A stretch of 64,000 nt of DNA from Podospora comata (taxonomy: Eukaryota > Ascomycota > Sordariomycetes > Sordariales > Podosporaceae). Shown here piece after piece: positions 35,557 through 45,040 of the stretch; position 1 is the stretch's first letter, and each line of letters starts with the position of its first letter. The notes under the pieces were generated by a model. That model had not been told where the DNA came from. It ran no database searches and worked only from the letters and a program-made list of their open reading frames with translations. The position numbers and the translations under genes were made by a program. The DNA lies in NCBI GenBank assembly GCA_017354895.1, contig CP071496.1:2356001-2420000 (forward strand), in the 5' to 3' direction.

Positions 35557-36882
35557 ATGGACGACGATTTTGGCGCCGACGCCGAGTTTTTGGATGCCCT
35601 GGCTTCCTCAGCCGATGCCATCACTTCTTTGAATAGCAATAAAACCAAAAAACAACCACTACCACCGCCACCACCACTACCGCCACCACCACTACCACCA
35701 CCACCGCAACAACAGCGACCCCCGGGCCCGCCCGCCTTTCTCCCACCCAGAATCCAACAACCCACCCCCCAGCGAGTAGAAAAACCACCACCACCGCAAC
35801 GGCACGCCTCCACCGCGTCAGGTCCCCCAAAAATAGTCCAACCAACCCCCCAACCCCTCCCCTCCCGAGCCAGCGGCTCGGGGTCTTCAATTCTCGTATC
35901 CCCGCGGCAAAAAGGAAACCCAGTGCTGGCCTGCATAAAGTCCATACCGTGGGAGTACTCAGACATACCAGCCGACTATGCCCTCGGGGCGACCACCTGC
36001 GCCCTTTTCCTGAGCCTTAAATACCACCGCCTCCACCCAGAATACATCTACACCCGCATCCGCCTCCTCCAACAAAGGTTCCTCCTCCGCATCTTGTTGG
36101 TGCTCGTCGACATTCCCAACCACGAGGACTCCCTCCGCGAGCTCTCCAAGACTTCCCTTGTGAATAACGTCACTGTTATTTTATGTTGGTCGGCGGCCGA
36201 GGCGGGGCGGTATCTCGAGCTGTATAAAAGCTATGAGCATGCGAGCGCGGCGGGGATAAAGGGGCAGCAGGCGACGGGGTATGCGGAGAGGTTGGTTGAG
36301 TTTGTGACTGTGCCGAGGGTGGTGAACAAGGCGGATGCGGTGGCGCTGGTGGGGACGTTTGGGAGTTTGAGGGGGGCGGTTAATGCTGATGGGGAGACGC
36401 TGGGGACTGTGGGGGGGTGGGGGGAGAGGAAGGTTAAGGCTTGGAGGAGGGCGGTGGAGGCTCCGTTCAGGGGGAGGAAGAGGGAGGGGGGAAAGGGGGT
36501 GCTGAGGGGGGCGGTTTCTATCGGGGGGGTGCCGAGTGGTGGTGGTGCTGGAAGGGAGTCGCAAGGGGTGAGGGGGGCTCGGGGGGGAGGGGTGAGGAAG
36601 ACGAGTGGGGGGGCGGTGAGGAGGGTGGGGAAGAGCTTGGAGGTGGTGGGGGAGGTGAGGTTTGGGAGTGATGATGATGAGGATGAGGATGAGGATGAGG
36701 ATGAGGAGGGGGAGGAGGCTATGAGGGGTGTTGAGGGGGGGGAGCGGGGGCAGCAAGGGGTGAGCCATGCAGCGACGAGTTCGAGTTCTGCTCCGGCTCC
36801 GGCCCCCGCTGCGAAGAGGAAGGAGCCTGAGCTCAGTGAGGGGATTGCTGCTGCGTTGGCAATGCTCAGGAACAATGGTTAG
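35557..36882 (+). CDS. RAD10: DNA excision-repair protein, ERCC1/Rad10/Swi10 family
   Basis: Non-catalytic partner of the XPF/Rad1 endonuclease that makes the 5' incision in nucleotide excision repair and acts in single-strand annealing; nuclear. Single exon of 441 residues. The N-terminal 110 residues are Pro-rich, with poly-proline runs encoded by CCA/CCG. The central domain (about 120-235) starts GNPVLACIKSIPWEY and has YALGATTCALFLSLKYHRLHP and VLVDIPNHEDSLRELSKTS, typical of Rad10. The tandem helix-hairpin-helix region follows (about 240-300: FVTVPRVVNKADAVALVGTF). The remaining 140 residues are Gly/Arg-rich and then acidic, low complexity and weakly conserved in this family. Longer than yeast Rad10 (210) because of both tails. 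Confidence 0.93.
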   Translation: MDDDFGADAEFLDALASSADAITSLNSNKTKKQPLPPPPPLPPPPLPPPPQQQRPPGPPAFLPPRIQQPTPQRVEKPPPPQRHASTASGPPKIVQPTPQPLPSRASGSGSSILVSPRQKGNPVLACIKSIPWEYSDIPADYALGATTCALFLSLKYHRLHPEYIYTRIRLLQQRFLLRILLVLVDIPNHEDSLRELSKTSLVNNVTVILCWSAAEAGRYLELYKSYEHASAAGIKGQQATGYAERLVEFVTVPRVVNKADAVALVGTFGSLRGAVNADGETLGTVGGWGERKVKAWRRAVEAPFRGRKREGGKGVLRGAVSIGGVPSGGGAGRESQGVRGARGGGVRKTSGGAVRRVGKSLEVVGEVRFGSDDDEDEDEDEDEEGEEAMRGVEGGERGQQGVSHAATSSSSAPAPAPAAKRKEPELSEGIAAALAMLRNNG

Positions 36883-38814
36883 ATGGGCGAGCTTCGGGTG
36901 GCTTCGGGTTGGAACATCCTCGGTGACAACAGCACTGCACGTCAAAGCACCAGGCGGAACCCTGGGCTTGTACACCTCGACACAGCATGCTGCTAGCACC
37001 GAAATGTGTTGTTCGGCATTTTTGCTAGTCAGGGGCATGGTAGTGCTTTTCAGGTTTCTCTGCTTTGGTGCGGTGCCTGTTGAACAACCAAAGTAGGTTG
37101 GGTTATTCTTCAGGTCGGACCTGCCGTGAGAGGTCCCTATCGGCGGTTTGCCCATCTTGGAGTAATCATGTCCCACAGCTGAGACCAGCTACGTGGATAT
37201 GTGAGATTGGGAACTATGTTGGGATACATATGGGGTTTTTGATGTTGCTCAAGGAATGGACAGCATCAGGTTCAGACGGCAAACATCGGTTTTTTTTTGA
37301 ACGGACTTGGGTTTGCCTCAGTAGAGTTCATGAGTCTTGGAAAAGAGACTTTGATCATCTGCCCAGTAGCAGTTTGGACGGGAAGGGCTTGCGGGTGGCT
37401 GCAGTAGTATCGAGAGGGTGGTCCACATGGTTGACGCCCTGTGACGCTGTTCATGCATGAAGCTCACGTCGGATTCCTGCTGCGGGGAGGCGGGTTTAAA
37501 GAAGGAGGAAAGGTGCAGGGTGATGTTGTCAGTCATACAACTCTGGAATATAAGCACGTTCTTTTGGGGGGTACTGATCAACAATCTATCACGCACGGCG
37601 ACACGGCTGGATGGGGGTTGTTCACATGTTCTATGCAAGGCGAGGTTTGATACCTGAAATGCTTGTTTTGCTGCGGTACCTGGATCTCAGCAAGGTCATG
37701 TCAAATCAATCCGAAAAAAAAAGAAGAAAAAAACCACCATCCGAAGGGGATGGGACCTAGCTGTCTAGTCAGGCACCGGGGGATTCAAGTTTTGGTCATC
37801 TCATCGAGTTCGTCTAGTAGATCGGACGGCGCAATCTCGTCATATGGGCTAGGTCAGAAGACTATCTCATCATCATCCTCATTTACCACTCAGTGCTACC
37901 ATTCGAATTCTATCTAACTCTTTGAGCTCCTGCTGGATTAGGCAGGTCTGAGAAGGATTGACCAATCATGATCTATTTCCATTGAGCTATACTCTTACAC
38001 CCTTCGGCATTTATTTTGACTTACACAGAGCCAGACCATCATCGTCAACGACAACATAGACGAGCCGCCAAAAGATTCGACCGAAACACACACATGGCAT
38101 TTTCCGGACAGCATTTTTTTTGTTTAACTTTGACGCTTCACCTTGGCTCTTGGTGTGGTGGAGTGTGTAACGGCCTCCTACCTGCTGCATGCGAGCAATG
38201 GGTCAACCATTCTTGCATTGCAGGACAGTGGTTGGTCCGCATATGTCGTCCGACTCGCCAGCATGTGTGTGTGTGCGTGGGTGCTTTGGAGGAGGAGGAG
38301 GAGGTTGGGTGGGTGAGATGGGATGGGATGGGATGGGATGGGCAATCTACTTTTTTGTCAGGTTGCTTACTACCATGAGTAGGGGAGGTAGGTAGCCATG
38401 TGTCTGCCTGCCTTGAGTAAGGTAGGGGCAGGAGGGGGAGTGAGTGGTTTGATTCTGGTTTTAATGATGTCTTGCCCCGGGGTGGCATTCCTGACCACCA
38501 TCTTTTCCTTTCCCTTCCCACATTTTGGGTCTTGTTCTCTTGTCTCATCATTGCCAACCGGGGATTTTGGATGGGTGTGTTCCTTGCGGTGGTGGGTTAT
38601 TATATCATACTGCACTCCTCTCGCTTTAGGTCTTGGTTTTGCTGATTGAGCCTCGTCATTTTGTTTCTTGTTATCACAGTGCTTCATGAGGCTATATTGG
38701 CGATTTATACCTACCTTCGCCATCTCGCCCTTGGCCAGACGGACATCCCTCCCTCCCTTTTGAACTGTCACCTTTCCTTTCACAGAACCCAGAGAGGAAT
38801 AAGCATAAACAGCC
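36883..38814. other. Spacer between RAD10 and the mannosidase gene
   Basis: About 1.9 kb, with no supported gene. It holds an A-rich stretch near 37712-37735 and a GATGG pentamer repeat at 38310-38341, probably within the promoter region of the mannosidase gene. Confidence 0.4.
38310..38341. repeat. GATGG pentanucleotide repeat
   Basis: Five to six tandem GATGG units about 0.5 kb upstream of the mannosidase start. Confidence 0.85.
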
Positions 38815-40479
38815 ATGCGTATCCTCTGTGGAGTGGCCGCCTTTCTGGCGGCAAGCCACTCCGTTGTGGTGGTGGTGGTGGCTGCAGCAGAAGCACCACA
38901 ACAACGAAAACATATGGCCTGGCCCTCAGCGGAGCCAGCATCAGCAAACCAGAAGCTCCCATCTTATCGGCACCCAAAGTACCGCCCTGACCGCAAGAGG
39001 GCGAATGCTGTCAAGCAGGCTTTCAGGATTTCGTGGGATGGTTACTACAAGCATGCGTTTCCTCATGATTCGCTGAGGCCCGTGTCGAATTCGTTCGAGG
39101 ATGACAGGAACGGATGGGGAGCCAGTGCTGTCGACGCCTTCAGCACGGCGTTGATCATGGGGGAACACAAGATCATTGACCAGATCTTGCGCTACATCCC
39201 CGACATCAACTTCAACCACACCGACAGTGAGGTGTCGTTGTTTGAGACGACGATTCGATATCTAGGTGGGCTGTTATCTGCCTACGACCTCATCACCGGC
39301 CCCCTGAAACCCCGTTTCGACTACAGCACCCACCAAACCTCCATCATCCTCCACCAGGCTGTCCGCCTGGCCGACAACCTCAAAGTCGCCTTCGACACCC
39401 CGACCGGAATCCCCGACAATGACCTCTTCTTTTCCCCCCCTCGCAAAAAGGGCTCAACTTCCAACGGCCTCGCCACAGCCGGAACCCTGGTCCTCGAATG
39501 GACCCGCCTCTCGGACCTCACCGGCGACCCTCAATACGCCCGCCTGGCCCAAAAGGCAGAAAAGTACCTCCTCCACCCCAAAAACCCAGCCATGGGGGAA
39601 CCCTTCCCCGGCCTCCTCGGCTCCTCCCTCAACCTCGAAACCGGCCTCTTTGAAGACGGCGCCGGCGGCTGGGGCGGCGGCACAGATAGCTTCTACGAAT
39701 ACCTCATCAAGATGTACCTCTACGACCCCTCCCGCTTTTCGGTCTATCGCGACCGCTGGGTGTTGGCGGCCGACAGCTCCATCCGGTATCTGACATCCCA
39801 CCCCACCACCCGGCCCGACCTAACCTTCCTCGCCATGTGGCGCAACCGCACCCTGCACTACTTCTCCGAGCACCTCGCCTGCTTCAGCGGGGGAAACTTC
39901 ATCCTCGGCGGCCTGATCCTCGACTCCCCAGCCTACCTCGGCCTCGGCCTCGACCTCGTCGCCGGGTGCAGAGCAACCTACACCGGCACCCTCACGGGAA
40001 TAGGACCGGAAATCTTCCAATGGCAGGATGACACCGCCCCCCTGAACGCAAGCAACAACTCCCCTCCCCCGACCCATCAGAAACTCATGTACAGCCGGGC
40101 TGGGTTCTGGGTTACGAACGGGGGGTATCAGCTGCGTCCTGAGGTGATTGAGAGCTATTACTACGCCTACCGGGCGACTGGTCATCAGAAATATCAGGAG
40201 TGGGTTTGGGAGGCGTTTTTGGCTGTGAATTCCACGTGCAGGGTTGGGAGCGGGTATAGTAGTTTGATGGATGTCAACTTGCCGGAGGGGGGTGGGTGGA
40301 CGGATTTTCAGGAGAGTTTTTGGTTTGCGGAGGTGATGAAGTATGCTTATTTGGTCTTTGCGGAGGAGGCGCCGTGGCAGGTGAAGGCCGGGCTTGAGAA
40401 TCGGTTTGTGTTTAATACCGAGGCGCATCCGATCAGGATCGCGGGCGGGAGGGAGAAGTATGGGGGGTGGAGGGGGTAA
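38815..40479 (+). CDS. Secreted GH47 alpha-1,2-mannosidase
   Basis: Class I mannosyl-oligosaccharide alpha-1,2-mannosidase that trims mannose from N-glycans in the secretory pathway or outside the cell, using calcium. Single exon of 554 residues with an N-terminal signal peptide (MRILCGVAAFLAASHSVVVVVV, written here only in part as the hydrophobic first 25 residues). Catalytic landmarks: SLFETTIRYLGGLLSAYDL (Glu at about 144, acid), GGGTDSFYEYLIKMYLY (Asp at about 290), LRPEVIESYYYAYRATG (Glu at about 443, base) and the calcium-site motif FNTEAHP near the C-terminus. Several N-glycosylation sequons (NHT, NRT, NAS, NST) fit secretion. It lacks an evident C-terminal anchor, so a soluble secreted or ER/Golgi lumenal enzyme is likely. 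Codon use shifts to G/T-ending codons in the last 120 codons, a pattern also seen in neighbours. Confidence 0.93.
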   Translation: MRILCGVAAFLAASHSVVVVVVAAAEAPQQRKHMAWPSAEPASANQKLPSYRHPKYRPDRKRANAVKQAFRISWDGYYKHAFPHDSLRPVSNSFEDDRNGWGASAVDAFSTALIMGEHKIIDQILRYIPDINFNHTDSEVSLFETTIRYLGGLLSAYDLITGPLKPRFDYSTHQTSIILHQAVRLADNLKVAFDTPTGIPDNDLFFSPPRKKGSTSNGLATAGTLVLEWTRLSDLTGDPQYARLAQKAEKYLLHPKNPAMGEPFPGLLGSSLNLETGLFEDGAGGWGGGTDSFYEYLIKMYLYDPSRFSVYRDRWVLAADSSIRYLTSHPTTRPDLTFLAMWRNRTLHYFSEHLACFSGGNFILGGLILDSPAYLGLGLDLVAGCRATYTGTLTGIGPEIFQWQDDTAPLNASNNSPPPTHQKLMYSRAGFWVTNGGYQLRPEVIESYYYAYRATGHQKYQEWVWEAFLAVNSTCRVGSGYSSLMDVNLPEGGGWTDFQESFWFAEVMKYAYLVFAEEAPWQVKAGLENRFVFNTEAHPIRIAGGREKYGGWRG

Positions 40480-40782
40480 GGGAAGGGAGAAGAGGGGGGA
40501 GTGATAGGTAGGGTTGGGCTGAGGACGGGTGGAGGGGGGGAGGTATAGATTGGATTGAACGAGGCTGTTATGTCAACAAGGGATATATAGATAGGAAAGA
40601 AGGGGTGGTGCTGGATCGTGGGGGGGTGGTGAGTGTGAGTGAGTGCGGCCGAGATGGTGGAGTATAAAGTATACAAGAGGAGGCCCCGGTCCCGTTCTAG
40701 GTAGACAATTCCGGCGCCGTTCTAAATAATAAAGGAAAGGCGTTTCAGGGTTTGCTCTACTTGATACCAAAACCCCCCCTCA

Positions 40783-41029
40783 CCCATTCTTCTCTTCAGC
40801 AACATTTCCCCAACCCAGTTTTCCATCCATCTTGGCCGCATTTCTTTCATTAGGTTACACCAGTCATTGGCATACCTTACCTAGTCGGTACAATGTCCCA
40901 TACCGGGCATACACCCATCTCCCTACTACCACTATCTTTAAAAGGCGCAATGACCATCGTTGAAAGCATAGTTTTACAACATGACATGGGGTCAACCTAC
41001 TTGTGTGTATCAACTGTTTTGCAGTGAGG
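40783..41029 (+). repeat. Dispersed repeat, copy B
   Basis: Diverged second copy of the element at 14253-14547, same orientation, same order of matching blocks, shortened by indels relative to copy A (it lacks an AT-rich segment corresponding to about 14375-14440). No coding domain or terminal repeat is recognised. Confidence 0.7.
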
Positions 41030-41134
41030 ATGGCGCTGTCTTTCATCCATCTTGATAGTCATTCATATATTCCAACAACCCCCTTCCTTCTCATAATTAT
41101 CAGAAGAGAAAACACCACCATCACCTCCAAAACA

Positions 41135-41283
41135 CCGGTTACCAATGATTGCCGAGCAAGTCCTTTCGGTCAAGACGCGCTCTGATAGCACACCTCATCT
41201 AAGGCACATCATACCTCGTCAAAAGCACAATATTGGAGCGCGTCTTGACCGGAAAGACTTGCTCGGCAACCACCAAGAACCGG
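41135..41283. repeat. Inverted repeat with about 53-base arms
   Basis: Left arm 41135-41187 and right arm 41231-41283 are reverse complements without gaps over about 53 positions with roughly ten mismatches; the inner block GCCGAGCAAGTC and TCAAGACGCGCTC are perfect. The loop is 43 bases. It lies between the 3' ends of two convergent genes, so it may be a MITE-like insertion or a hairpin in both transcripts. Confidence 0.8.
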
Positions 41284-41362
41284 CTCATCATTACCATTAC
41301 AACGTAAATATCCAAGAAAAATAACCCTCCCTCCCCCCCCTGCACCCATCACTCATCAACTA

Positions 41363-42782
41363 TCAAACCTTCCTCTCCCACTCCCCCCTCAACTCCTCCA
41401 ACCTCCTCCACACCCCTCCACCCAACTCCTTGAATTCCACCAACCTCTCCTCTTTGACCATCTCCATCCCCCCCTTCCGTCCACTCAACAACCCCTTCTC
41501 CTTCAACTCTTCAACATTTTCCACCCTCCCCTCCCACCCCCACCCATCCACCTCCGTCTTCTTGACATACACATTCCCCCACCGATCCGCCGCACTCCCC
41601 CACTTGACCCTCTCGGCCCGCTCACTATCCAACGCCTCCTGCTCCTGCAGCGCCAGCCAAGCAGGCGCCATACTCCCGTTGTACCCCGTGATCGGATGCC
41701 ACGGCGAACCCAGCCACCTCACCAGATAAAGCACAACCTGATACCAAAAAAACATGAACGCGTTGAGCGGAAAAAGCGTCGTCTGGACGATGCCCGGATG
41801 CGCTAGGTACATCTTGGGTGGCGTCTCGTCTTCCGCCACAGAAAAATATTGATCAACGTACGGTTTCGACGTCGGGAGGGACGACGTCAGCGCCAAAACG
41901 TCAGTCAGTCGTTTGGTCGACTCGTAGGCGGCGTCAGTTTTGAGGGCTTGAAAATCTTGCAGGGAAAAGGTGTCCCAGTCTGCGTCGATGCTGCTCTCCC
42001 AGATGATTCTTCCGGGGGGCAGGGCGGATGGCTTGGGGCGGGAGAGCAAGGGGACCAGTTTCTGCGCAAAGAGGTAGTGGCCAAAGACGTTTGCGCAAAA
42101 GACTTCTCCCATTGTCTCCTTGCTCCCCGGGACGGGGGCGATGGTTTGGCCCGAGTTGCCCCCCTTGAAGGTCGGCCATGTTGTTGCTGAGACGATGCCC
42201 TTGGTGAGGATGTTGCGGGCGACTTTTCCCCAGTTGAGACCGTACCAGCCGCCGATGCCGGCGTTGAAGATTATGGAGTCCAACCGGGGGATCTTGACGT
42301 CTTCCAGGGATTCAAAGCCGGGGGACGTGGAGGGGGAGGAGAGGGTGCCATGGAGGAGCTGGTCGGCGGCAGCGGTGATGGTGGGGAGGTTGCAGAGGTC
42401 GAGTTGGACCGAGAGGATGTGAATGCGGCGGGTGGCTTGGTGGGGGTCGTAGTTTTGGCCGGTGCGGGAGCGGAGGGCGGGGGAGGATTCGGCGAACTGT
42501 TGGGCGTGGGCGCGGAGGGCGGTGACGGTTTCTTGGGACTTTTTGGCCGAGCGGGTGGTGGGAATGAGGATGAGGTGGGAGGTCAGGGAGCGGGTGGAGA
42601 GGTAATCGTCGATGAGGCGTTGACAGATGCCGAAGCCGATGCCGCTGTTGGGGCAGATGTCAGGGGCCGCTGGGAGCTTAAACGTTCGAGATGGGATGAA
42701 TTGGGACTTACCTGTTGGCACCTGTTACCAGGACAAATAAGGTGTCCTTTTCAGGAGCTCGGTGCCAAGGTGGTGGTACCAT
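41363..42782 (-). CDS. ERG27: 3-ketosteroid reductase of ergosterol synthesis
   Basis: Short-chain dehydrogenase that reduces the 3-keto group during C-4 demethylation of sterols, working with Erg25 and Erg26 at the ER. Exons 42782-42712 and 42644-41363 (67-base intron GTAAGT...CAG) give 450 residues. The intron lies inside the NADPH loop; spliced it reads LVTGANSGIGFGICQRL. Other SDR landmarks: FNAGIGGWYGLNWG, ANVFGHYLFAQKL, WESSIDAD and the catalytic YESTK. The hydrophobic stretch FMFFWYQVVLYLVRW may anchor it to membrane. The lysine/glutamate-rich C-terminal tail is longer than in yeast Erg27 (347 residues), as in other filamentous fungi. The first-exon start MVPPPWHRAPEKD sits just before the fold begins. 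Confidence 0.92.
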
Positions 42783-43527
42783 GGTGTCGATTAAAGATGA
42801 ACAGTGTTCGAAGCGTGGTCGAAGAAGTATCGGGGGGTCCGCTGAGCTATAATAGCTGGTCGGGTTGCCGTTTTGGATCCGGTACAAGGTGGAGAGAATC
42901 CGGTATTTGGAGTGGGTTGGTGGCTGAAAACCACTGGTTCAGAATGATTTATTAATATTATGCCGCTGTGACAGCAAAGCTATGGCTTCTTCTTGCCTTG
43001 GTGATACGTCGTCAGGTCAGCAGTGGTGGTGGTACAGTACATAACAAGTCCAGTTTGCTGGGCGAGTCGGTGGAGCTGTTGATATCCAAACTGCCAAATT
43101 TCCCGGTGGATCGATCAGCAGCTGGAGCAAGGTAAGGCGGACATCAGTCTAACCCAGAGTGTTCTCTTTAGTTCGGATTTTTCAGCTTAGAGCACGGATC
43201 ACTCGATGGATCAAGCAACCGAGCAACCGAGCAACGTTCCCTGATCAAGACAGTCAAAGAGCTTTGAGACCGCCCGAGACCATCTGAGCAGACAGTCAGG
43301 TTTTGTCTGACCGGCCGCATCGACAACTCCTTGACAACTCCTCGACAATTCCTCGACAATTTTTCGATAATCGGCATCTGGTGTAGCTGGACTTTTGTTG
43401 TCCTCGCTTTCCCATCACACCCTGTTACCCCAGCGGCACCACCCGTGCCACCCCCACTTTAACTTTGTGCCCCCAATCTAACAAGACTGAAGACTGACAT
43501 CTGACATCTTGACAACATCCAATCGAC
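42783..43527. other. Divergent promoter region ERG27 / OB-fold gene
   Basis: About 745 bases upstream of both genes. Contains a doubled AACCGAGC motif (43213-43236) and five imperfect 11-base units of the type CGACAACTCCT at 43321-43374, just upstream of the OB-fold gene. No other gene is seen. Confidence 0.45.
43321..43374. repeat. Tandem 11-base repeat
   Basis: Five consecutive units related to CGACAACTCCT, decaying rightwards (CGACAATTCCT, CGACAATTTTT, CGATAATCGG), about 150 bases before the start of the OB-fold gene. Confidence 0.75.
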
Positions 43528-44658
43528 ATGATGCCGTCAAAAGTCCTGATCTTTACTGGCGCTCCCGAGAGTAGCACGCTTGATTGGGAATCCGGGCTGC
43601 TGTCAGCCTTTTCCGATCCGATTGCCCGGTTTGCAGGAATCACAACAGACAGCCAACAGCCTCGTCCAGCAATCGAGGATCACGCTGCCTGGAGATCGTT
43701 GACACTGGAGAGGACTGATATCCCACACGACCGCCAGAAGCAGGTCGCTCTTGACCCCTACTACGATGAATCAGCAGACTTTCTTCCAGGGACGGGACCC
43801 GACTTCTTCACAACAGTATATACTGCCTCTGTCGCATCGACTAGAAACGGAGAATCTCAATCTCAGTTTCAGTCTCTGGCCGAGTCCCAGAACTATGCGT
43901 TGTCACAGCTCTACGAGCACTCAATAGCAATTCATCAGGAAATGCCCTCTTCCCACCTTGTCAATCACCGCAGCCAAAGCGACCAGTCAGACTCTTGTAT
44001 CAGCAACGAGACTACCTCTTTTCTGTCTGATGGCCCCAGCCAACACGAGCCCGCGAGGGGGCCGTTGCTTTTTCGGGGAGATTCTCACCTCACCGACCTG
44101 AAAGATATCCCACCAGCCTCGTGTCTTACCAAGATCATGCCGCAGACCGCGAGCGTCAACTTGATTGCAGGCATCATCTCGGTTTCCCGGCCTCGAGTTG
44201 TCAACACCCGATGGGGCTCAAAGCATCTGGTGGAGATTTTGGTTGGTGACGAGACCAGAGCTGGTTTCACCGTTACCTACTGGCTACCATCAGATGATGT
44301 TGAGAAAAGCTGCCTTGCTGGACTGCGGCCCGGAGACATTGTCCTAATGCAGAACATTGGGCTGAATGTGTTTCTGAAAAAGGTTTATGGGTCCAGTCTC
44401 CGCAAGGATCTCTCCAAGGTCCACCTTCTCTACCGCGTGAAACTCGACTCCGGAGAGAGCGGCGGCCACTACGCAGCATCGGATCTGGCGTCCACGACCA
44501 ATCGGCATCCCCAGCTGGACAAGACACGCCAGGTTCGAGATTGGGTTCTGAACTTTGTCGGTGGTGGTGCCCGGCACCAGGGCAAGTCCAAGAACAAGCC
44601 GGCCAACCCCAAGCGTCGTTGGGAACGACCACCAGACGACGATACCCAGCTGCCTTAG
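43528..44658 (+). CDS. Putative OB-fold nucleic-acid-binding protein
   Basis: Single exon, 376 residues. I do not recognise a named family. The N-terminal 200 residues are polar, serine/glutamine-rich and probably disordered (many SQ dipeptides: SQFQSL, ESQNYALSQ, HRSQSDQ), which is a feature of ATM/ATR-type substrates but is only suggestive. Residues about 205-300 look like an OB-fold: NLIAGIISVSRPRVV (strand 1), LVEILVGDETRAGFTVTYWLP (strands 2-3), LRPGDIVLMQNIGLNVFLKKVYG (strand 4) and KVHLLYRV (strand 5), resembling RPA70/Shieldin-2-type single-stranded-DNA binders. The C-terminus is basic (GKSKNKPANPKRRWERP). A role in DNA repair or telomere biology is inference only. The ATG is doubled (MM). 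Confidence 0.7.
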   Translation: MMPSKVLIFTGAPESSTLDWESGLLSAFSDPIARFAGITTDSQQPRPAIEDHAAWRSLTLERTDIPHDRQKQVALDPYYDESADFLPGTGPDFFTTVYTASVASTRNGESQSQFQSLAESQNYALSQLYEHSIAIHQEMPSSHLVNHRSQSDQSDSCISNETTSFLSDGPSQHEPARGPLLFRGDSHLTDLKDIPPASCLTKIMPQTASVNLIAGIISVSRPRVVNTRWGSKHLVEILVGDETRAGFTVTYWLPSDDVEKSCLAGLRPGDIVLMQNIGLNVFLKKVYGSSLRKDLSKVHLLYRVKLDSGESGGHYAASDLASTTNRHPQLDKTRQVRDWVLNFVGGGARHQGKSKNKPANPKRRWERPPDDDTQLP

Positions 44659-45040
44659 GCTTCTACCCTGGAATACAGTAAGGCATTTCCTGTCTGTGCG
44701 GTGTTGTCATCGAAAACTCTTGACGATATCGACGGCCGCCGGAGGTGGTTCCATTTGCTGAGTGCGCATACCCCTGTCAACGCCGGTCTTGGCGGCGCGG
44801 TCCAGCTGCTGAGACCCTCCCGTGGCTGTGAATGGACTCTTCGAACATGCTTTGCGTGGCCTCTGCGTCAGAGGGGAAATTACGACTACGCGGCTTTGGT
44901 CCACAGGGATTGGCTGCCGTTGACATATAACGATAGAAGCATTCGTGACGAAGCTCAATCGCCTCAAAACAAACACAGCCAAGTCTTGACCACCTTAATC
45001 CCCCGCCTACAAGGTCTACCTCGGCAGAAAGCTTTCAAAA
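44659..45040. other. Spacer between the OB-fold gene and the Zn2Cys6 gene
   Basis: About 380 bases. No motif recognised; it holds terminator and promoter of two genes transcribed in the same direction. Confidence 0.35.

Larger units (their letters stand above)
40480..41362. other. Spacer between convergent mannosidase and ERG27 genes
   Basis: About 880 bases of facing 3' flanks. It holds copy B of the dispersed repeat and a long-armed inverted repeat, described separately. Confidence 0.5.

Noticed and set aside
36181-37176. 331-codon - strand frame rich in Pro/His/Arg
   Set aside because: Antisense shadow of RAD10, whose central domain is unmistakable.
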